Shown: positions 18,425-26,483 of the stretch, in pieces | How positions within the stretch are numbered: position 1 is the first letter of the stretch | Layout: each line of letters begins with the position of its first letter | Assembly (NCBI GenBank): GCA_965198675.1 | Contig: OZ240666.1 | Span: forward strand, 4,588,001-4,652,000 | Length of the DNA stretch: 64,000 nt | Source: Prochloron sp965198675 | GTDB lineage: Bacteria > Cyanobacteriota > Cyanobacteriia > Cyanobacteriales > Prochloraceae | Direction of reading: 5' to 3' | Notes under the pieces: generated by a model | Seen by the model: only the letters and a program-made list of their open reading frames with translations | What the model was told of the DNA's origin: nothing | Databases searched by the model: none | Program-made: the position numbers and the translations under genes

Positions 18425-19906
18425 ATGGCTACATCTATTGGTCCCTATAAGAGCCGATTCTTTAACTTTATCAATCGACAAGTTATCCGTTTCCAAGACC
18501 AAGTGGGAAAAACGATCCGAAGTTTGAAAGTAGCCACCAAGTGGGGAGTGCAAATTCTCCTCTATCCAATTTACTTGGTGGTTCAAACTGGGCGCATGGT
18601 GGGTCATAAATTAAAGGCTGCGACTCGCCTGGAATCGGAAGAACAACAACCGACAGACCAACCAATTGAACGAGTCTTAAAGGCGGTCCCACTTTGGTCT
18701 TTATTAGATAAAATACCTCAAAATAGAGGAATTGTCAAGATTCAGGGAGTGGCAAATCTCCTGAAAACTGGCGCTTTAGTCTTAGTGAGTACTGATAATC
18801 AAATTCTGGATATCCTCAATATAGAACAACAGGAAACATTACACAAGCGCATTATCAGGGAAATAGCTCATGAATTGTATCGGGAGCATTCTCTTGGGTC
18901 GGCGACTCTATTCGATTCTAGTCCAGTCAGAGAGCTACCGACCATTGAAACCAATAATTCTCCCATTGTATTCCCCTTAAGACTATTTTGGCGAGTGATG
19001 ACTTGGATGGAAAGAGGTAGTGTGGCGATCGCCATAGATTTATTCCAAGAATCAACCCTGGTACCTAATATAATACCAACTCCAAACCAGGTTACGGACT
19101 TAGACATTCAAATTAGACAGGAATTAGCCGATATCGCAGCAGATTTGAGCAATCACCGGAATTCTCAGAATGCCTTATTATTCCTCATTCGCGCTGCTAT
19201 TGACTACTTTTTCGGCAAGAGAAATGAGACAATATCTAGTGGTGGGGCAAAAATTCCCCCTTCTTCCCAAAAACAAGAACTCTCAGGTGTAGATACCCTT
19301 TCTTTACCCCCATCAGATCCTTGGTTAACCCAGGAAGACATATTGGCGGTGAGGGAGTCTGGATCGATTACCAAATCTTCTGAGGAGAACCATTTAGCAG
19401 TGAAAGGAAAGTTGCTGAAAACGGCTCCCTCTTTACGAGACAGGATTAAAACCCTGATTTACGCTGCCATAGACTACTTTTTTAACCAGATCAGAGTAAA
19501 AGGGATACCCGGAAAAGAAGAAGAAGGGAAACTAAGGTTAGGAAATGAAGATACCACAGCTCACCTACCAGCAACAGAGGAGGTAGAATCTTGGTTATCT
19601 TGGCCAGACTTATTTGGGGAAGCTGCACCAGGAGCAGTTAAGAGCGCCGAGTCATCTTTGCTTTCTACTACTTCTCAGGTATCTCCTAGCTTAGTAAAAC
19701 TTGACTCTGTTGAGGCAGTTGATTCTATTGCGTCGGAAGATACAAGGGAGGAAACTGGATCTAACTCTTGGGTTGAGACAGAAGCAACTCCCATGGGTTA
19801 TAGCCAACACCCTCTAGAGAAAATCCTAGCATGGTTCGATAGGGCGATCCTCTTCCTGGAAGAACGGGCATTGAGTATTTGGCGCTGGATAAGAGGTCTC
19901 TGGTAA
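18425..19906 (+). CDS. Conserved cyanobacterial protein of unknown function
   Basis: This 493-residue protein begins MATSIGPYKSRFFNFINRQ, followed by TIRSLKVATKWGVQILLYPIYLV, a hydrophobic or amphipathic stretch. A better conserved-looking region (LWSLLDKIPQNRGIVKIQGVAN, IREIAHELYREH) follows, then low-complexity acidic linkers carrying two AAIDYFF motifs (residues about 258 and 347). It ends in a short W-rich helix (SIWRWIRGLW). The N-terminal block is familiar from cyanobacterial genomes, but I know no function. The two AAIDYFF segments may be an internal repeat that binds a partner or membrane. Confidence 0.7.
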   Translation: MATSIGPYKSRFFNFINRQVIRFQDQVGKTIRSLKVATKWGVQILLYPIYLVVQTGRMVGHKLKAATRLESEEQQPTDQPIERVLKAVPLWSLLDKIPQNRGIVKIQGVANLLKTGALVLVSTDNQILDILNIEQQETLHKRIIREIAHELYREHSLGSATLFDSSPVRELPTIETNNSPIVFPLRLFWRVMTWMERGSVAIAIDLFQESTLVPNIIPTPNQVTDLDIQIRQELADIAADLSNHRNSQNALLFLIRAAIDYFFGKRNETISSGGAKIPPSSQKQELSGVDTLSLPPSDPWLTQEDILAVRESGSITKSSEENHLAVKGKLLKTAPSLRDRIKTLIYAAIDYFFNQIRVKGIPGKEEEGKLRLGNEDTTAHLPATEEVESWLSWPDLFGEAAPGAVKSAESSLLSTTSQVSPSLVKLDSVEAVDSIASEDTREETGSNSWVETEATPMGYSQHPLEKILAWFDRAILFLEERALSIWRWIRGLW

Positions 19907-20013
19907 TATATTACGTAATCAATCTCTCTCAATCATTTTCTCTCTGTGTTACCGGCGTTCAGCGGTTCAATCAGATGGCTATCATTATATATAAACAACC
20001 CAAGCTACAAACA

Positions 20014-20700
20014 ATGACAACTACGGTTCTGCTCTCAAAAGAGAGAGTAAAATTGCCCCCACTGGAAAATGGCGATCGCCTCACCCGCCCAGAATTTGAG
20101 CGGCGGTATCAAGCTATGACTCACATTAAAAAGGCAGAATTAATCGAAGGAGTAGTATATATGGGGTCCCCAGTACGGGTAAGAAGTCATGGTACACCTC
20201 ATGCTTGTATTATGGTTTGGTTGGGAAACTACTGGATAGCAACACCAGGGGTAAACTTAGGGGATAATGCCACTGTACGCCTAGATTCAGATAATGAACC
20301 CCAACCAGATGCTCTTTTGCGTAAAGAAGAGGGGGGGCAATCTTCTATTAGCTCCGACGACTATATTGAAGGAGCGCCAGAATTGATTGTGGAAATAGCT
20401 ACAAGCAGTGCTGCTTACGATTTGGGAAACAAATTAAACGCTTATCGTCGCAATGGAGTGCAGGAATATATTGTTTGGCAAATCTACGATAGACGGATAG
20501 ATTGGTTTAGATGGAAGGAAGGAGCCTATGTTAAGCTGGAACCAGATACTGAAGGTATCCTGAAGAGCGAGGTTTTCCCAGGGTTGTGGTTAGGAGTGAA
20601 ACCATTGCTAGAAGGGAACTTAACAGCAGTATTAGCTATATTGCAGTCTGGTTTGGAAACGGCAGAACACCAAGTTTTTGTAAGAAAATTAGCTTTTTAA
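20014..20700 (+). CDS. Uma2 family endonuclease, tandem copy 1
   Basis: Uma2 (DUF820) proteins have a PD-(D/E)xK nuclease fold and are hugely expanded in cyanobacteria. Catalytic-type residues are visible in order: Asp in EPQPDALL, the Glu of ELIVEIA, and the Lys of DLGNKLNAY, followed by YRRNGVQEYIVWQ. The start at 20014 (MTTTVLLSKERV) is preferred; the ORF is open further upstream. It is followed by two close paralogues with stop and start overlapping by one base (TAATG), so they are probably co-transcribed. Copy 1 differs from the others mainly in the CIMVWLGNYWIA segment. Confidence 0.85.
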   Translation: MTTTVLLSKERVKLPPLENGDRLTRPEFERRYQAMTHIKKAELIEGVVYMGSPVRVRSHGTPHACIMVWLGNYWIATPGVNLGDNATVRLDSDNEPQPDALLRKEEGGQSSISSDDYIEGAPELIVEIATSSAAYDLGNKLNAYRRNGVQEYIVWQIYDRRIDWFRWKEGAYVKLEPDTEGILKSEVFPGLWLGVKPLLEGNLTAVLAILQSGLETAEHQVFVRKLAF

Positions 20701-21389
20701 TGATGATAAGTACCATTGCACAAGAAAAAAAGAGAGTAAAATTGCCCTCACTGGAAAATGGCGATCGCCTCACCCGCCCAGAATTTGAGCGGCGGTATCA
20801 AGCTATGACTCACATTAAAAAGGCAGAATTAATCGAAGGAGTAGTATATATGGGGTCCCCAGTACGGGTAAGAAGTCATGGTACACCTCATGCTCATATT
20901 ATCACCTGGTTGGGAGTATATTGCAGTGCCACACCAGGGGTAAACTTAGGGGATAATGCCACTGTACGCCTAGATTCAGATAATGAACCCCAACCAGATG
21001 CTCTTTTGCGTAAAGAAGAGGGGGGGCAATCTTCTATTAGCTCCGACGACTATATTGAAGGAGCGCCAGAATTGATTGTAGAAATAGCTGCAAGCAGTGC
21101 TGCTTACGATTTGGGAGACAAATTAAACGCTTATCGTCGCAATGGAGTGCAGGAATATATTGTTTGGCAGGTACATGACAGACGGATAGATTGGTTTAGA
21201 TGGAAGGAAGGAGTCTATGTTAAACTGGAACCAGATAGGGAAGGTATCCTGAAGAGCGAGGTTTTCCCAGGATTGTGGTTAGGAGTGAAACCATTGCTAG
21301 AAGGGAACTTAAAAGCAGTATTGGCTATATTGCAGTCTGGTTTGGAAACCGCAGGACACCAAGTTTTTGTAAGAAAATTAGCTTTTTAA
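20700..21389 (+). CDS. Uma2 family endonuclease, tandem copy 2
   Basis: This is nearly identical to copy 1 over most of its length, with the same PQPDALL, ELIVEIA and DLGDKLNAY residues. It starts MMISTIAQEKKRV at the A of the previous stop (TAATG overlap), and a second ATG directly follows. The segment HAHIITWLGVYCSA differs from copy 1, showing that one short patch diverges faster than the rest. It contains a 7-G tract in the KEEGGQ codons. Function as a nuclease is inferred from the fold. Confidence 0.85.
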   Translation: MMISTIAQEKKRVKLPSLENGDRLTRPEFERRYQAMTHIKKAELIEGVVYMGSPVRVRSHGTPHAHIITWLGVYCSATPGVNLGDNATVRLDSDNEPQPDALLRKEEGGQSSISSDDYIEGAPELIVEIAASSAAYDLGDKLNAYRRNGVQEYIVWQVHDRRIDWFRWKEGVYVKLEPDREGILKSEVFPGLWLGVKPLLEGNLKAVLAILQSGLETAGHQVFVRKLAF

Positions 21390-22116
21390 TGATGATAAGT
21401 ACCATTGCACAAGAAAAAGAGAGAGTAAAATTGCCCCCACTGGAAAATGGCGATCGCCTCACCCGCCCAGAATTTGAGCGGCGGTATCAAACTATGACTC
21501 ACATTAAAAAGGCAGAATTAATCGAAGGAGTAGTATATATGGGGTCCCCAGTCCGGGTAGCAAGTCATGGTACACCTCATGCTCATATTATAGGTTGGTT
21601 GTTCGTATATTGCAGTGCCACACCAGGGGTAAACTTAGCGGATAATGCCACTGTACGCCTAGATTCAGATAATGAACCCCAACCAGATGCTGTTTTGCGT
21701 CAAGAAGAGGGGGGCAATCTTTTATTAGCTCCGACGACTATATTGAAGGAGCGCCAGAATTGATTGTAGAAATAGCTGCAAGCAGTGCTGCTTACGATTT
21801 GGGAGACAAATTAAACGCTTATCGTCGCAATGGAGTGCAGGAATATATTGTTTGGCAGGTACATGACAGACGGATAGATTGGTTTAGATGGAAGGAAGGA
21901 GCCTATGTTAAACTGGAACCAGATAGGGAAGGTATCCTGAAGAGCGAGGTTTTCCCAGGATTGTGGTTAGGAGTGAAACCATTGCTAGAAGGGAACTTAA
22001 AAGCAGTATTAGCTATATTGCAGTCTGGTCTTAAAACAGTCACCAGTTACCATAATCTCTCCCCGCCCGTGAAACAAAATCATCCTAAAAAATCGAAAAA
22101 CTTTACGAAATCTTGA
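21389..22116 (+). pseudogene. Uma2 family endonuclease, tandem copy 3, frameshifted in a G tract
   Basis: The frame opens like copy 2 (MMISTIAQEKERV) but at 21708-21713 has six Gs where copies 1 and 2 have seven. Reading therefore shifts after QEEGG and ends at 21763. The second half, with ELIVEIA and DLGDKLNAY, continues in the other frame to 22116. Its C-terminus also differs: after LAILQSGL it has a new basic tail (HPKKSKNFTKS) instead of the VFVRKLAF end. Either slippage in the homopolymer switches the gene off or the tract is miscounted. Confidence 0.75.
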
Positions 22117-22160
22117 CAGAATTCTAATCTCCTTCTCAGTTAGATTGACAGTTTTGTCTT

Positions 22161-22187
22161 TATAATGAAAGAGTAACGAAAAAGGAG
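22161..22187 (+). promoter_or_regulatory. Candidate -10 box and ribosome-binding site of the knottin-like gene
   Basis: TATAAT at 22161-22166 lies 31 bases before the ATG, and AAGGAG at 22182-22187 is nine bases before it. No good -35 hexamer stands at the usual 16-18 base distance; TTGACA motifs occur at 22113 and 22145 but at wrong spacings. The strong Shine-Dalgarno supports the leader ORF being translated. Confidence 0.5.
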
Positions 22188-22196
22188 CTTTCAAAA

Positions 22197-22413
22197 ATGT
22201 CTTTAATTCTAACATCAATCCAATCCAATCTTTCCTTTGTTGACCTACCTCCCCGGAAAATTACTTTATCTCTTGAGGACTTAAATAATGTTATGGGGGG
22301 GATGCTGTAAAACTCACTATATCCAATGTAGTAAGGATAGTGATTGTTGCGGTAAACTTTATTGCCAGCGTAGGATGTTTAGCGACTATCATTTCTGCTG
22401 GGGAACGTACTAA
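22197..22413 (+). CDS. Double-glycine leader peptide with knottin-like core in the -1 frame
   Basis: As sequenced, ATG 22197 (AAGGAG nine bases upstream) encodes 37 residues ending at 22310. The last part is LSLEDLNNVMGG, a classic double-glycine leader, followed only by Met-Leu-stop. The GG codons are a 7-G tract (22295-22301). With six Gs the frame continues from GG into a 36-residue core ending at 22413: CCKTHYIQ, CSKDSDCCGKLYC, then QRRMFSDYHFCWGTY. Its last six cysteines have the C-x6-C-x5-CC-x4-C-x10-C spacing of inhibitor cystine knots. The precursor would be exported and cleaved after GG by a C39-peptidase ABC transporter, none of which is in the window. Eight Gs would give a hydrophobic tail to 22549. 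Confidence 0.7.
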
Positions 22414-22526
22414 GTCAAAGTTGAGACTACTGTTTCATGCTACACAAGTTATTTTTATTAAGCTTAAACTAGTTATCTTTAATGTAATGCTTGAGTCACA
22501 GGACGCACACCGCTACCTTCAAAAGG

Positions 22527-24503
22527 TTATGCATTACCATTCCAATTAAAATCATTAATGCGTAAGCTAATGGAACCCAGTTGCAACACAGGATTATACC
22601 GGAGGGTAATATTATAGCTGCGGCGACTGTACTCCAGAATGTAGTCCGTGCTAATGGTTTCCCCATTATCTAAATTCCAAGAGGTCTGAAACCCCACCAG
22701 CACAGGTCCATAAAGGTGCTGGGTAAGACCTGCTCCTAAAGTTCTCGTATCGGCGATGCGATCGAACAGAAAAGGAGATTCATCCCCGCGAATTGCTTGG
22801 CTATAAAAGAGGTTAAAGCCAGTATAATCCAAATAAGGGCGAGAAAAATGCCCCAATTGTCCTTGTAATTCTACAGTAGCGTTGAGGGAAGATTGCACCT
22901 CCCCATTACTGTAAAAACTACCCACACCAGTAATACCAGTAACTAATTGAAGGTAGGGTACTACTGGTGCGGGGGTGTAGCGCAGTCCTGCTGTAGCTGT
23001 GAGTGCTAAAGGTTCTCCCCTCCAGAGTGGGAAATTCTTCCCCAATGCAGCAGCACCTTGATAACGGGTGAGATTTGTTTCGTCCTGACTAAGGTTAGCC
23101 CCTATTAAATTGAAGCGATCGCTATTAGCATTAATATTTTGAATCCCCCCCTGATAGGTTAAATTAATCCCCGTCTTCCCCAAGGGAATAACGGGAGAAG
23201 TCACCACAACACCAATACTACTGTCCACGGTTTGGAAACCCAGGGAACCATTAAAGAGGCGATCGCGCCTACTATATTCTAGATTGAGGGTATGAGGACG
23301 ATCCAGAGCACCCACATATTGCTGCAACCGCACACTACCGCGCAATTCTTGGTCAATGTTATTTAAATTGAGACTGGTAAGGGCTAAAGAGCCATTCAAA
23401 TTAGTCCTAGGACCGAAACCCACATTTAGTTGGGTTTTAACGCCAAAAACTTCCGGAGAAATCAAGTTTCCATCTCCTTCTTCATCACTAGAGCGCAAAA
23501 AATTGGGAAAGAGAGCCTTTTGGAGAAAATATTGGGGGGTAATACTCCATTGCACTGACTGGTTATTGATTATTGTAAAGCCACGCTCGATAAAGAGACC
23601 CCCTCTTTCGTCATTATCAACTCCAAAATTCAAGATATCCGGTCTGCGAGAACGACGGTCAAACACCAGTCGGTTCAGAAAAATGGGTAGAGAAATGCCG
23701 TCATCGAATACTATCCTAGATTTAGTTGTCCTCACCTCGTCTCCCCGAGAGACTTTTTGCAATTGAGCCGTATCCGCTCGCACTTCCAACTCAGGAGGAG
23801 AAAAAGGGTCGTTAGTGAGACGAACATTAGTAGCAAACCAGGTAACTCCGTCAAAATTAACTTGTTCTGCTTGAAAGCGCAAACGATTGACTTGTCCCTC
23901 TATTTCGGGAGCTTGCAAATTTCCCAATTTCCGACCCCCACCTAAAACAAAGCGATAACCTCCCGTTGTGGTGATCCGAGAGAGGGGTTGGTTCGTCATA
24001 AGATTCTGAAAAATAGAACCCGTGGGTATCTGGGCAGCATTCACCCTATTCAGAGGGTTGAGGGAAAAATCCTGGTTTGCAGTAGATTGATAAATCTCTC
24101 CCCCAGCATTGACAATGGTACCCCGATCCTCAATGAAGAAATATTCAAAGCGATCGCCCCTCAGTACCTGTTCCCCTCGTTCCAGGACTACATTCCCCTC
24201 AGCTACGAGAACTTGATTAACAAGATTTACTTCTAGGCTATCTGTAGTGAGTAAAGCGTCCTTGAAGAGCAGCACCACATTCCCTTTAGCTGTAATTATC
24301 CGTTTTTTCTCATCGTACTCTTGTGTATCGGAAGTTACTTCCACCACCCCAGAAGTTGAGGAAGTATTTTTCTGGGCTAGATTGAATTTTCTAGACTTAC
24401 CACCCCGTTCTTGTAACTTTAATTGAAAATAGGGTATATGGGACTCTAAAACTGGTGCTATAATTTGAACTGGGGGTTCTGGGGGAGGCAAAAATGGCGG
24501 CAT
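22527..24503 (-). CDS. DUF3769/OstA-like outer membrane protein
   Basis: A cyanobacterial protein resembling LptD/OstA. The N-terminal third has beta-jellyroll repeats typical of OstA domains (VEVTSDTQEYDEKKRIITAKGNV, DSLEVNLVNQVLVAEGNVV, LRGDRFEYFF, in that order). The remainder is predicted to be a beta-barrel with alternating residues, ending in LQLGSISLRINDFNW. It probably sits in the outer membrane and handles lipopolysaccharide or another lipid; that is inference. The start at 24503 (MPPFLPPPEPP) is preferred because the longer frame to 24557 is encoded by a CTGTGTCTCTGCGTCTCTGC repeat and overlaps the psbI terminator. No obvious signal peptide follows this start. Confidence 0.85.
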   Translation of the reverse strand: MPPFLPPPEPPVQIIAPVLESHIPYFQLKLQERGGKSRKFNLAQKNTSSTSGVVEVTSDTQEYDEKKRIITAKGNVVLLFKDALLTTDSLEVNLVNQVLVAEGNVVLERGEQVLRGDRFEYFFIEDRGTIVNAGGEIYQSTANQDFSLNPLNRVNAAQIPTGSIFQNLMTNQPLSRITTTGGYRFVLGGGRKLGNLQAPEIEGQVNRLRFQAEQVNFDGVTWFATNVRLTNDPFSPPELEVRADTAQLQKVSRGDEVRTTKSRIVFDDGISLPIFLNRLVFDRRSRRPDILNFGVDNDERGGLFIERGFTIINNQSVQWSITPQYFLQKALFPNFLRSSDEEGDGNLISPEVFGVKTQLNVGFGPRTNLNGSLALTSLNLNNIDQELRGSVRLQQYVGALDRPHTLNLEYSRRDRLFNGSLGFQTVDSSIGVVVTSPVIPLGKTGINLTYQGGIQNINANSDRFNLIGANLSQDETNLTRYQGAAALGKNFPLWRGEPLALTATAGLRYTPAPVVPYLQLVTGITGVGSFYSNGEVQSSLNATVELQGQLGHFSRPYLDYTGFNLFYSQAIRGDESPFLFDRIADTRTLGAGLTQHLYGPVLVGFQTSWNLDNGETISTDYILEYSRRSYNITLRYNPVLQLGSISLRINDFNWNGNA

Positions 24504-24540
24504 TTTCTCTCTGTGTCTCTGCGTCTCTGCGTGAAACAAA

Positions 24541-24571
24541 TCAAAAAGGTGAGTCACAAGATACTCACCTT
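24541..24571 (-). terminator. Rho-independent terminator after psbI
   Basis: On the minus strand AAGGTGAGT pairs with ACTCACCTT across an eight-base loop and is followed by TTT. It lies just after the psbI stop codon. It argues against the longer form of the downstream gene, whose extended start would overlap the hairpin. Confidence 0.75.
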
Positions 24572-24580
24572 AACTACTGG

Positions 24581-24697
24581 TTACTCTAAATTCTTCTGTC
24601 CAGGGTTCCGAGTTGGATCAGAGGACAACAAACCGAACACGAATAGGGAAATAAAGGTCAAGACAACGATATTGACGACTATTTTGAGGGTTATCAT
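24581..24697 (-). CDS. psbI: Photosystem II reaction centre protein I
   Basis: PsbI is a one-helix subunit of the photosystem II core next to D1. The 38-residue peptide reads MITLKIVVNIVVLTFISL, then FVFGLLSSDPTRNPGQKNLE. The SSDPTRNPG tail and total length are diagnostic of PsbI. Substitutions relative to the usual form include Asn at residue 9 (usually Tyr) and QKN in place of RKD near the end. It has a terminator immediately downstream and is transcribed alone, upstream of the DUF3769 gene. It is easily missed because of its size. Confidence 0.96.
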   Translation of the reverse strand: MITLKIVVNIVVLTFISLFVFGLLSSDPTRNPGQKNLE

Positions 24698-24755
24698 TTT
24701 ATTTTCTCCAAATTGGGCAATATCTTAAACTCCCCTATTGTATAACGATTGTTCC

Positions 24756-25532
24756 TCACCAAAAAAGGAAAAATCCTCTTTCTTCCCACAGCATAACCAG
24801 AGCACTAAAAGCGATAAACCCCACTACTAGGTGCCTGAAGCGCTCCTCGCTTATCTTCTCCAAGACTATTTGACCGATCCAGTTCCCCGGGATAGCAGCA
24901 ATAGCCATGACCATGCCATAGCCAACATAAGACCAGGTCAAAGTCCCGAAAGCAGCGTAGGCAATAATCTTGATGACGTGCAGCACCACCATATGAGCTG
25001 ATTTAGTGGCCATGAGTTCGTCCTTGCTCAAACCATAGTTGAGGTAAAATGGATTCAATAGAGGTCCGGTACTGCCCAGCAGTGCCGAGAGAAAAGCGTA
25101 AATAAATCCTGCGGGGAGAAAATACCAAGGACGAACCAAGAAAGACTGACTTGCTCCTTTTATAACATAGCCTAGAGCGTAAGTGAGGAGAAATACAGCC
25201 AGGAGCAGGGGCAACCATTCAATTTGAATTTTCGTCAAAGCGAGAGCGCCCAAACAAGCACCAAATAAGGCTCCCGGTAAATACCACCAAAAAGAAAACA
25301 AATTCAGGTGTGGCCAATAAAACCAGACCCGCTGTGCGTTACCCAGGAGCATTCCCAGGGTAATGACTGGGGCAACTGCTATCGGACCGAGAAAAAAGGC
25401 GATCGCCGGAATCAAAATGAAAGGACTGCCGCCCCCAACCAAGGTACTGACAAACCAAGCGCCGGCACTAGTTAGACTCAGCCACAGTATTATCACAGAT
25501 TTGGCCTCCCATCCTCTATGATAAATTGACAT
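24756..25532 (-). CDS. TauE/SafE family membrane transporter
   Basis: TauE/SafE (DUF81) proteins are anion exporters linked to sulfite or sulfoacetate. The 258-residue protein starts at MSIYHRGWEAKSVIILW and has about seven to eight hydrophobic helices, with the family-typical glycine-rich first loop (LVGGGSPFILIPAIAFFLGP) and a second half repeating it (LLGSTGPLLNPFYLNYGLSKDELMATKS, in parts). It ends RFRHLVVGFIAFSALVMLWEERG. The reading frame continues upstream without a stop into an IS605 tnpB remnant, whose end abuts the ATG at 25532. The transporter may thus be expressed from the element or as an extended protein. Confidence 0.85.
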   Translation of the reverse strand: MSIYHRGWEAKSVIILWLSLTSAGAWFVSTLVGGGSPFILIPAIAFFLGPIAVAPVITLGMLLGNAQRVWFYWPHLNLFSFWWYLPGALFGACLGALALTKIQIEWLPLLLAVFLLTYALGYVIKGASQSFLVRPWYFLPAGFIYAFLSALLGSTGPLLNPFYLNYGLSKDELMATKSAHMVVLHVIKIIAYAAFGTLTWSYVGYGMVMAIAAIPGNWIGQIVLEKISEERFRHLVVGFIAFSALVMLWEERGFFLFW

Positions 25533-26336
25533 CCTCCCGCCGCTAACTGCTACGCAGTATAGCGGGGGATTCCCCATATCGCTATGAGGGTTTCCTCTTT
25601 CGGCGAGTTCCCTTACTTGGCGGCGTTTCCACAACCAAGCAGAGGGGATTCTCTCCAGAGGCGTGCTGGAGCGAGTCTCCGAGCGGCTACTTGCCCTGTG
25701 CCCCAGGGTAGTTTCTAATTGTTCCAATGCCCTAGATAGGATATTGATTGCAGCGTTCTCATCTCGACCAGCTGTATAACCGCAATGAGGACAGTGGTTA
25801 ATTACAAATTGCGCGTAATAGCCATCATGCCTCCTCACTACTCGCACTCGTTTAATCTGGTTGAGTTGATAGTAGTGAAGGTCACGGCTACCCCAAAGTC
25901 TAAATTTACCTGCTTGGAACTTGTCAGAAAAAGTCAAATACTTCCGGTCTTCCGATAGTTTCCACCCAGACGTTTTATATTTAACAGACCCTCTGACCTG
26001 GTACTTTTTAAACTTTGGATATCCCTTTTTCCCTTTGACTTTTGCTTTGCAGTTTCTAAAGAAACGCTCGATTGCAGCCCATGCTCTTTCGGCGTGGGCT
26101 TGTCTTGCTTGCGAGTTTAACTGCTTTGCCCAAGGGAACTCTGGATTATCTGCTAAAACCTTACAATATTTGTAGGCTGAGTTGCGGCTCTTTACTTCCC
26201 TGTCAATCCACGCTCTGATGATACTGTTACGAATGAAACGCCCAGTACGAATAGCTTCATCAAGCCGCCCGTACTGTTCTTTAGTTCCTTCCAGTTTCAT
26301 CTCGTAGATCAACATAGACTTTCCAATTTGCCCCAA
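25530..26336 (-). pseudogene. Internally deleted IS200/IS605-family tnpB with element end
   Basis: Residues 1-178 match the TnpB N-terminus (MLIYEMKLEGTKEQYGRLDE, GYPKFKKYQVRGSVKYKTSG, HDGYYAQFVI, in order). The frame then jumps directly to NHCPHCGYTAGRDENAAINIL, the zinc ribbon half and last catalytic Asp. The central region with the first two RuvC acidic residues is missing, and only half of the four-Cys finger remains. It continues through the former right end (GNPPLYC) into the transporter gene with no stop. The join is in frame, which is unusual for random decay. It cannot act as a nuclease. Confidence 0.8.
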
Positions 26337-26483
26337 TTAGTTTACTCTAGCATATAGATCTGGGCGTCGTCATTCATCTCACACCCCTGCTAAAGTATAG
26401 CCAGACCTTAGCAGGTCGAAGATTATGGTGTGAGCCTTCTGCCGACAACAGGTAAATGTCATCATTATTAACAATATTTAACA

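Noticed and set aside
22340..22549. 69-codon GTG-start ORF overlapping the knottin core
   Set aside because: It has no ribosome-binding site and overlaps the cysteine-rich frame. It would follow the leader only if the G tract had eight bases, and its product looks like random hydrophobic sequence.
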